Origin: a virus
Reading direction: 5' to 3' (one strand)
IMG/VR virus record: IMGVR_UViG_3300037225_000072
Coordinates: 1-25,180 of that record
DNA length: 25,180 bases
The translations under genes and the position numbers were made by a program. Positions 20,892-25,180 of this stretch are shown in pieces (the stretch's first letter is position 1; each line of letters opens with the position of its first letter). The notes beneath the pieces were generated by a model that did no database searches, was not told the DNA's origin, and saw only the letters and a list, made by a program, of their open reading frames with translations.

Positions 20892-21179
20892 TCAAGGAGC
20901 GTCTTCAGGTCTTTCGTGCTCGATGACGAGGGTGAGTCTTTCGAGATCCTTCAGATTTGTCGAAGGGTTCGCCCTCATCTCCCCCATGATTTCCAACGAG
21001 ACGTTGTGCAGCGCGACGCTTTCGGCCGAGTCCAGTTTTCCCCATAGCCTCAGCTTTGCCATCAGCCACCCGAACACTTCCATCGCCATCTCCGGGCTTG
21101 CTCGGCCCGTGAATGTCGCCACTGCCATTTCTCCCATCGTCGGGCCTTGCGTCCTCCTGTTGAACGGGTTCTGCAACAT
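20892..21179 (-). CDS. Unknown 95-aa helical protein nested within the preceding open frame
   Basis: The ATG at 21179 sits directly after a near-perfect AAAGGAGGTGG ribosome site. A second in-frame ATG at 21137 is a weaker alternative. The product is helical and amphipathic, with MAMEVFGWLMAKLRLWGKLDS, AESVALHNVSLEIMGEMRAN and LKDLERLTLVIEHERPED, and has no cysteines, signal or membrane span. Third codon positions in this frame are GC-rich, like the flanking genes, which supports it over the frame that overlaps it. It ends just before the leader of the scaffold gene. I do not know its function. The helical content and place between portal and scaffold would suit an assembly factor, but this is inference. 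Confidence 0.65.
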   Translation of the reverse strand: MLQNPFNRRTQGPTMGEMAVATFTGRASPEMAMEVFGWLMAKLRLWGKLDSAESVALHNVSLEIMGEMRANPSTNLKDLERLTLVIEHERPEDAP

Positions 21180-21417
21180 CCACCTCCTTTGCGAATGGCT
21201 CGAAGTCGGCGGCCTTGTAGACCCTCACCACCGCTCCGTCCAGTGTTGAAACCAAGTAATCCCCTGGCTCGAAGAACTCCTGTCCGATGGTGGTCGTGAC
21301 GTACGGTGCTCCGTCCGGGTTGTAGGAATGAGAAACCCCCTCCCTGTCCGCGAACACCAGCTTTTTCGCCAGCCTCTCCATCGTCCCCCGGTACAGGTAC
21401 TTCTTCAACTCGATCAC
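20905..21417 (-). CDS. Unknown 170-aa protein; C-terminal half shares its DNA with the next gene
   Basis: The start is a GTG that overlaps the portal stop (GTGA). The first ~80 residues look like a normal protein, with a basic helix (TMERLAKKLVF), then HSYNPDGAPYVTTTIGQEFFEPGDYLVSTLDGAVVRVYKAADFEPFAKEV. From about residue 81 the frame runs through the whole of the gene at 20892-21179 in a different frame. There the composition changes to Gly/Arg/Asp/Lys-rich with few hydrophobic residues, and by eye the third codon positions are less GC-rich than those of the overlapping frame. So the last half may be an incidental open frame, or the gene may have lost its stop through a one-base change. I do not recognise the N-terminal domain. 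The position next to the portal suggests a head-related role, but nothing proves it. Confidence 0.55.
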   Translation of the reverse strand: MIELKKYLYRGTMERLAKKLVFADREGVSHSYNPDGAPYVTTTIGQEFFEPGDYLVSTLDGAVVRVYKAADFEPFAKEVDVAEPVQQEDARPDDGRNGSGDIHGPSKPGDGDGSVRVADGKAEAMGKTGLGRKRRAAQRLVGNHGGDEGEPFDKSEGSRKTHPRHRARKT

Positions 21418-23201
21418 TGCCCGCCTCCCTGATTCATCAACTGTTCCCCGGGACTGCCGGGCTCTGGGGCCTTCGTCGCCTTGGAGTACCCGTCAGCGGC
21501 CTCCTTCGCCATAGCCATTTTCCTCATCGCTTCCTGCTGCTTCAGCTTCGCCGCTCGGATCTGGGCCAGTGCCGCCGGATCCTGTCCCACCTTCATCGGT
21601 GCACCATCTGCCTCGAAGTACATGTCGAAAAGCTCGTCTGGCTTGATCTTGTCCTTCATCTCGGGCCACACCTGAAGCAAGGGGATACCATCCCCGATGA
21701 GGCGGCTGATGAAAGGATTCAGCCCCTGCGTCTGCACGAATCTTTTCAACGCCGTGGCGATCGGTCCAAGGAACTCCAAGTCCATCGGGGAATTGGCGTA
21801 CTGCATCGCGGTGATCGGCGGCCGCGGTGCCCTCCCATTCTTTATCAGAACTGCAACGGTTGAGTTGATGATCGGACCCAGGAGCTCGAACTCCCTTCGC
21901 CCGATGATTGGACCTAGCTGGGAAGCCTTCTCTCCTTTGATCTCGGCGATCTGCATCATGTTCATTCGCTGGGTCATCTCGGTGAGGTGCGAAAGGAGCA
22001 TGAAGGTTTTCGCTTTGAACTTGTCGCGGAGCTCGTCGCGCATCTTCATCAGGGAGTCCATCGCAATCGGGTAGTCGGGGTTCTGCTTGAAAAGCTCCCG
22101 TATGCTCGCTCCCTCATTCCCGGTGACCCACGTAATCCCGTACGGCCCGATCTTGATCTTCGACTTCAGCGACTCGTCGGCAACCATCGGCCTCTGCACG
22201 GCAAGCTGGGCCGCGTCGAGAAGGTAGTGCATCGCCGAGTTGAGCGTGGCACTCTCGAAGATGGTGTCCATCGCGGGGCCGCGCCCGTAGGTCTCCTGGG
22301 AGTTGAGCCTCCAGCACCACGTCATTTGCGGCCACTCGTCGAACCCGCTCTTTCGGAGGATCAGCTTCTCGCTCTCCAGAACGTAGACGCTTGCGATCCT
22401 CTTGTTCTCGGCCGTCCACTTCCTCGTGTCCCTCTCGGTGTTGAGATACATCGCGTGGATGACCATCCTCCTGCTGAACGGATTGTTGATGACAGCCTGC
22501 CGAAGTTTCAGGTCCAGCTTGTCCTCGCCGAACTTGTCCGCGATGTTGCGCAGGGTCATGGGGAACTTCCGGTGACGGAGGTTGATGATCCCGTTGTCGT
22601 CCCGGGCGATGAACATTTCCCTGGGGTGTCGGGTCTGGTAGTGAAGCCTTCCCAACTCCGGCAACCAGATCGGCTTATCCATCGTCGCCGTCCCCATGAA
22701 CACGGCGTCCTGCGTGGCCTCGTTGTCCTGATCGTACAGGTCGGACTGCCCCATCTCCGTCAGGGCGCAGTCCTGGATGTCGTCGATCCACTGGCGCATC
22801 ATGTAGTCCTTCTGCGCCGTCTTGTCCCGGAGGTGCGCCGCCCACCACGTCAATCCCTTGATCGCCGTCTGACCCTGCAACCCATCGGCAAGATCCTGGC
22901 CGGCAGCGGACATCGTTCCGTCGTAAATCTTCTCCCCGATCTTCTCCCCCACCAGCCGGCCCCGGGTCTGCCCCAGATCGTAGACCGCCCTCCGCGATGT
23001 CCCGATGTTGTCGATCAGATCCCACGTCGAATCGACCAGCGCCCTCTCGTCCTCGAGCCTCACCTGACGCTTGACGATCTTCTCGGCGAGCTTCTGGTCA
23101 GCCTCGCTCTGTCCGACGAACGGCTGCTGAGACGCTGAGATCCCGATGTCGGCATCGGTGGAAATCGCCCCTCGGTCTACGGTGGTCCCCGGTACTGGCA
23201 T
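21414..23201 (-). CDS. Portal protein (T7 gp8-like head-tail connector)
   Basis: The portal forms the dodecameric ring at one capsid vertex through which DNA enters and leaves, and on which the tail is built. The 595-aa product is close to the T7 connector length (536 aa) and shows the family's features. These include an N-terminal helical region, RQWIDDIQDCALTEMGQSDL, the wing segment with HYQTRHPREMFIARDDNG, and an ETYGRGPAMDTIFE motif near residue 308. Also present are the long stem helix around FKAKTFMLLSHLTEMTQRMNMMQIAE and a Gln/Ala/Lys-rich C-terminal tail. The ATG at 23201 follows a GGGAGGG site. The gene overlaps the next by GTGA. It lies upstream of scaffold and capsid genes as in T7-like phages. 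The family assignment is firm; residue-level roles are inferred. Confidence 0.9.
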   Translation of the reverse strand: MPVPGTTVDRGAISTDADIGISASQQPFVGQSEADQKLAEKIVKRQVRLEDERALVDSTWDLIDNIGTSRRAVYDLGQTRGRLVGEKIGEKIYDGTMSAAGQDLADGLQGQTAIKGLTWWAAHLRDKTAQKDYMMRQWIDDIQDCALTEMGQSDLYDQDNEATQDAVFMGTATMDKPIWLPELGRLHYQTRHPREMFIARDDNGIINLRHRKFPMTLRNIADKFGEDKLDLKLRQAVINNPFSRRMVIHAMYLNTERDTRKWTAENKRIASVYVLESEKLILRKSGFDEWPQMTWCWRLNSQETYGRGPAMDTIFESATLNSAMHYLLDAAQLAVQRPMVADESLKSKIKIGPYGITWVTGNEGASIRELFKQNPDYPIAMDSLMKMRDELRDKFKAKTFMLLSHLTEMTQRMNMMQIAEIKGEKASQLGPIIGRREFELLGPIINSTVAVLIKNGRAPRPPITAMQYANSPMDLEFLGPIATALKRFVQTQGLNPFISRLIGDGIPLLQVWPEMKDKIKPDELFDMYFEADGAPMKVGQDPAALAQIRAAKLKQQEAMRKMAMAKEAADGYSKATKAPEPGSPGEQLMNQGGGQ

Positions 23202-23204
23202 GGC

Positions 23205-23771
23205 CTACCCTCCCATCACCGAGGAGGACCCCCCCTTCTTTTTCTTCCGGGCATCCTGGAGCCACTGCTCTTTTTCGGCCTGAGAGAGACTGTCCCATCT
23301 CTTCTTTAGAGACTGCTTGTCTTTTTCATGGAGACCGTTGGGATAGGTGATACTCATGTACTCCTGAAGGTTGGCGTCGTCCGAACCACCCTGCTCTGCC
23401 TTCTGGTCGGTTGGCGTAACCTGCCAATCGGGCTGCTTCTCCTGTGCGGGCTTCCCTCCGGTGACCCCCCACCCGGCCGTCCCCGTTTTCTTCTCCATCC
23501 CGAAGGCGTCCATTACGGACTGCGCCGGAGCTCCACCCGCCGCCTGCGCCTGCTCGTTGGGAAGGTCTTTCAGTTTCTGCCGGGGAATCTCATCCTCCTT
23601 CAGAGCGATATTTCCCTCTGCATCGGCGTACTTCACCCCGGCCTCATCCTCCCAATGGTCTCCAACCTTCTTCAGCTTCTTCTTCCCCGGCGTCCCCGGT
23701 GCCGCATCGGCCCCCGTCGCACCGCTTCCCTGAAAGTTGGATCCCATGAGACTCGCCAAGTCTACCGGCAC
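23205..23771 (-). CDS. Charged low-complexity protein with HMG-box-like C-terminus, 188 aa
   Basis: I do not recognise the whole protein. The start is GTG at 23771, six bases after a GGAGG site; an ATG two bases upstream leads straight to a stop and is rejected. Residues 1-110 are Gly/Ala/Pro/Gln-rich and probably disordered, with a small folded-looking piece near residues 35-55 (VGDHWEDEAGVKYADAEGN). The last 50 residues form a basic helical unit (YPNGLHEKDKQSLKKRWDSLSQ) followed by AEKEQWLQDARKKKK. The W-x-x-L-S-x-x-E-K-x-x-W-x-x-x-A spacing resembles helices 2-3 of an HMG box, which suggests DNA contact. The gene lies directly upstream of the portal, separated by three bases, so a head or packaging accessory role is plausible but inferred. 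Confidence 0.65.
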   Translation of the reverse strand: MPVDLASLMGSNFQGSGATGADAAPGTPGKKKLKKVGDHWEDEAGVKYADAEGNIALKEDEIPRQKLKDLPNEQAQAAGGAPAQSVMDAFGMEKKTGTAGWGVTGGKPAQEKQPDWQVTPTDQKAEQGGSDDANLQEYMSITYPNGLHEKDKQSLKKRWDSLSQAEKEQWLQDARKKKKGGSSSVMGG

Positions 23772-23772
23772 A

Positions 23773-23985
23773 TCAGGCCTCCTCGCTCAGAATCTTGTCA
23801 CGGTCTCTCTCGCTCTTGTTGCAGGCGTCCATCCACTCCCGAAAGTGTTTCGTGCAGGCGTACTTCCTGCTCCCGCGAATGAACACGTAGTGGTCCCCGT
23901 GCTCCATACATCGGAAACAGAGGGTCTTGCTCGTCGGGTTGAACTCGCCTTCCCCCTTCGATCGTGCATGGATGATGTTAGACAA
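23773..23985 (-). CDS. Small Cys/His-rich (zinc-ribbon-like) protein, 70 aa
   Basis: The protein has a CFRC pair at residues 23-26 followed about 18 residues later by CTKHFREW, giving a C-x2-C...C-x2-H arrangement that could bind one zinc ion. The start is a TTG at 23985, the first usable start codon after an upstream stop, and it overlaps the previous stop. The segment FNPTSKTLC...YVFIRGSRKYACTKHFREW is clearly similar to FNPSSKTFC...FAYAYGKPMFLCGLHYQKW in the gene at 1916-2224, so the two are paralogues within one phage. The function is unknown; binding of DNA, RNA or a partner protein is possible. It sits in the terminase-portal interval. Metal binding is inferred from residue spacing only. 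Confidence 0.65.
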   Translation of the reverse strand: MSNIIHARSKGEGEFNPTSKTLCFRCMEHGDHYVFIRGSRKYACTKHFREWMDACNKSERDRDKILSEEA

Positions 23986-24148
23986 GGGTTGCCTTGGTGA
24001 ACTTCCACCGCTCGACCTGCGTGGTCTTTCCCGTTGCCGTGTCCTTCACGGTAATCATCGTCCTGCCCGTATCGAGAACGACAACTGTTTTCCCGTCGAT
24101 CTTGAACTGATCCCCAAGGTCGGGGATAACTCTCGGGGAGGGCGTCAT
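23978..24148 (-). CDS. Small phage protein of unknown function, 56 aa
   Basis: This short gene was found by reading the minus strand between the two neighbouring genes. It starts with ATG at 24148, overlapping the end of the upstream gene, and stops with TAA at 23978-23980, overlapping the TTG start of the downstream gene. The product begins MTPSPRVIPDLGDQF and ends KFTKATLV. Its pattern of alternating hydrophobic and charged residues (FKIDGKTVVVLDTGRTMITVKD) suggests a small beta-barrel, SH3- or OB-like, and it resembles small phage proteins of the type 'GDxFKIDGKTxxV'. That fold is my inference. Codon use matches the neighbours and the tight overlaps on both sides support a real gene. Confidence 0.6.
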   Translation of the reverse strand: MTPSPRVIPDLGDQFKIDGKTVVVLDTGRTMITVKDTATGKTTQVERWKFTKATLV

Positions 24149-24405
24149 GGTGTCACCGCCGCTACCGCGACAGCAGAGATCGCAGTCGAGAGTGTTGCCG
24201 CGTTGATAGTGATCGAGGATGCGGCCATGTTCGCCAGCGCCGTCATCCCCGCCTCGTCAATCTTCCCCGTCGCATCCACCTGAATCGCCTGCGCCGACTT
24301 CCCCAGGTTGATGAGGAACAGCTTCATCTCGTAGGCGAGGGCCTGACTCTCCGTTGTCCAGTAGGACCCATCGTTGGCGATCCAGACCTCAGCTTGCGTT
24401 GCCAT
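24145..24405 (-). CDS. Small phage protein of unknown function, 86 aa
   Basis: I do not recognise this protein. I chose the ATG at 24405 rather than the in-frame GTG or ATG-like codons up to 24426 because an AAGGAG sequence sits eight bases before it, and the upstream residues (HRRRTP) look like out-of-frame translation. The protein begins MATQAEVWIANDGSYWTTESQA, contains a helix (AYEMKLFLINLG), and ends with an Ala/Val/Thr-rich tail (SAVAVAAVTP) that is hydrophobic but short for a membrane span. It overlaps the end of the upstream gene by 17 bases and the start of the downstream gene by 4 bases (ATGG/TCAT region), so the block is probably translated as a coupled unit. Confidence 0.65.
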   Translation of the reverse strand: MATQAEVWIANDGSYWTTESQALAYEMKLFLINLGKSAQAIQVDATGKIDEAGMTALANMAASSITINAATLSTAISAVAVAAVTP

Positions 24406-24676
24406 CGGCGTTCTCCTTCGGTGCAATCAGGGTGAGTATGTCGTTGATGAGGGCGTCCGGATCCCCGCCGTTCTTCTCGATCGCCTGCGCGATATCCACC
24501 GCTCTTTTGTTCACCACGTTGTAGATGATATCACGGCCTGCAAGCCGCTCAATCTCCTTCGCCTCTTCCTCGGTGTCCACCATCTGCCCGGGAGCGAACC
24601 AGTAGAAACCGCCTTTCGCGTCTTTCGCCATCACCTGATTGGGGATCTCTGGCAAGTACTTCGTCAAAATCTTCAC
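24389..24676 (-). CDS. Small phage protein of unknown function, 95 aa
   Basis: I do not recognise this protein. The start is a GTG preceded by AGGAGGT four bases upstream, a strong ribosome site. The sequence is a small soluble alpha/beta-looking protein. It has an aromatic patch near residues 24-27 (GFYWFAPG), an acidic helix (TEEEAKEIERLAG) and a second helix (NKRAVDIAQAIEKNGGD). No signal peptide, membrane segment or cysteine pair is visible. It lies between the terminase and portal genes, where many podoviruses carry small uncharacterised proteins, so a packaging or head-assembly role is possible but only inferred. Its 3' end overlaps the start of the next gene by 17 bases. Confidence 0.7.
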   Translation of the reverse strand: MKILTKYLPEIPNQVMAKDAKGGFYWFAPGQMVDTEEEAKEIERLAGRDIIYNVVNKRAVDIAQAIEKNGGDPDALINDILTLIAPKENADGNAS

Positions 24677-24685
24677 AGCTACCTC

Positions 24686-25180
24686 CTATCCAAACCTTGA
24701 ATCGAAATCGACGACGATCTGCCCGTCGCCGTATCCTCGGGATGACAACGCATCCGAGTATGACTGGTTGCCGATGATCCTGTTCGCCACGCTCTCCCGA
24801 GCCTCGGCCTTCATGTCCGGGTAGAACAGCATCACCACCACGTACTGAAGGGCATCGTGGATATGCGAGAAAAGGTTCTTCTTCGGGTCCGCCTTGAACT
24901 CGCTCATCCCCATGCGCGGGTTCTCCTCGTAGACATACCCTCCCTGGAATCCGTTCAGCAGTCTCGTGCAGGAAGGATCGGCGAGGAACCCACCGCGGCG
25001 GGCGAGCAACTGGTCCACCGCGTTCAGCCGCACGTCCAGCTCCTGGCGGCTGGGAATCAACTTGATCCCGCAGAGCTCCATCTGCATCTGCGCGTTGCTC
25101 GTGAGCCCTCCCCGGACATCGCTCATCTTGTTGAACGCCGCGGGGTCGCAGTAGTGCGTCGTGAAGTTTCCGGGGAAGTG
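24686..25180 (-). CDS. Terminase large subunit, C-terminal part (5' end outside window)
   Basis: This is the DNA-packaging motor protein, which cuts and pumps phage DNA into the prohead. The reading frame is open to the window edge, so only the last 164 codons are visible and the start lies outside. The visible part fits the C-terminal nuclease domain of large terminases: a CDPAAFNK segment at the edge, an RLLNGFQGGYVY stretch, and a late FSHIHDALQYVV motif whose Asp is a typical metal ligand. The ATG at 25126 is internal, because the frame continues in-frame upstream. The next gene (GTG at 24676) follows after 9 bases. In T7 the large terminase lies after the lysis genes; here it lies just before the portal. 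The family call is from motifs; the length of the whole protein is unknown. Confidence 0.85.
   Translation of the reverse strand, partial: HFPGNFTTHYCDPAAFNKMSDVRGGLTSNAQMQMELCGIKLIPSRQELDVRLNAVDQLLARRGGFLADPSCTRLLNGFQGGYVYEENPRMGMSEFKADPKKNLFSHIHDALQYVVVMLFYPDMKAEARESVANRIIGNQSYSDALSSRGYGDGQIVVDFDSRFG

Noticed and set aside
20867-20895. Promoter upstream of the scaffold gene based on TTGACA at 20890-20895
   Set aside because: No -10 box occurs 15-19 bases downstream; the TTGACA partly comes from the stop codon context of the preceding gene.
1-25180. CRISPR arrays, tRNA genes, rRNA genes and insertion sequences
   Set aside because: No regularly spaced repeats, cloverleaf-like sequences or transposase-like frames were seen on either strand; short RNAs could still be missed by eye.

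Overview
The window is the late (structural and lysis) region of a tailed bacteriophage with a T7-like, short-tailed (podovirus) virion. Every gene I can support is on the minus strand, so transcription runs from base 25180 towards base 1. The DNA is GC-rich. Genes are packed with ATGA, GTGA or TAATG start/stop overlaps, which suggests translational coupling. A coiled-coil lysis protein with a signal peptide, a lipobox protein and strong Shine-Dalgarno (SD) sequences point to a Gram-negative host. I see no integrase, tRNA, CRISPR array or transposase, and no convincing plus-strand gene.

Layout in transcription order. (1) 25180-23205: the C-terminal end of the large terminase, cut by the window edge, then five small genes, including a Cys/His-rich protein and a charged protein with an HMG-box-like C-terminus. 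(2) 23201-20892: portal and two small genes that share sequence in different frames. (3) 20859-18357: scaffold, major capsid protein and a cement-like protein, ending at a hairpin terminator placed like T7 T-phi. (4) 18310-15338: a 48-aa gene and the two tail-tube/nozzle proteins. (5) 15341-6516: the internal core (ejection) proteins, namely a GNAT-like gp13 equivalent, gp14- and gp15-like proteins, and a 1961-aa gp16-like giant with a ParB-like domain. (6) 6477-4619: a beta-propeller Asp-box protein with a lipoprotein signal and its own promoter, plus a small companion. (7) 4609-3816: a holin-like membrane protein and a probable C39-like cysteine peptidase (endolysin candidate). (8) 3815-3404: an AT-rich intergenic region with promoters, repeats and a 22-codon membrane peptide. 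(9) 3403-1740: two unknown beta-rich proteins, a second Cys/His-rich protein paralogous to the one near the terminase, and one or two tiny genes. (10) 1671-479: two small membrane proteins and a pair of overlapping spanin-like genes, then a terminator. (11) 347-21: a consensus sigma-70 promoter driving a 91-aa gene.

Genes 2-5 keep the T7 order (portal, scaffold, capsid, tail A, tail B, internal A-D, fibre, lysis), but the large terminase precedes the portal. The most distinctive observations are: (a) two promoters (319-347 and 6503-6511) that lie inside an anti-SD/SD inverted repeat, so read-through RNA would hide the ribosome site while RNA from the local promoter would not; (b) two spanin-like genes overlapping over almost their full length in different frames; (c) a tail-fibre-like beta-propeller with a lipobox; and (d) a very large ejection protein with a ParB-like insert and a recent 54-bp tandem duplication. 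Functions marked as unknown have no family I recognise.
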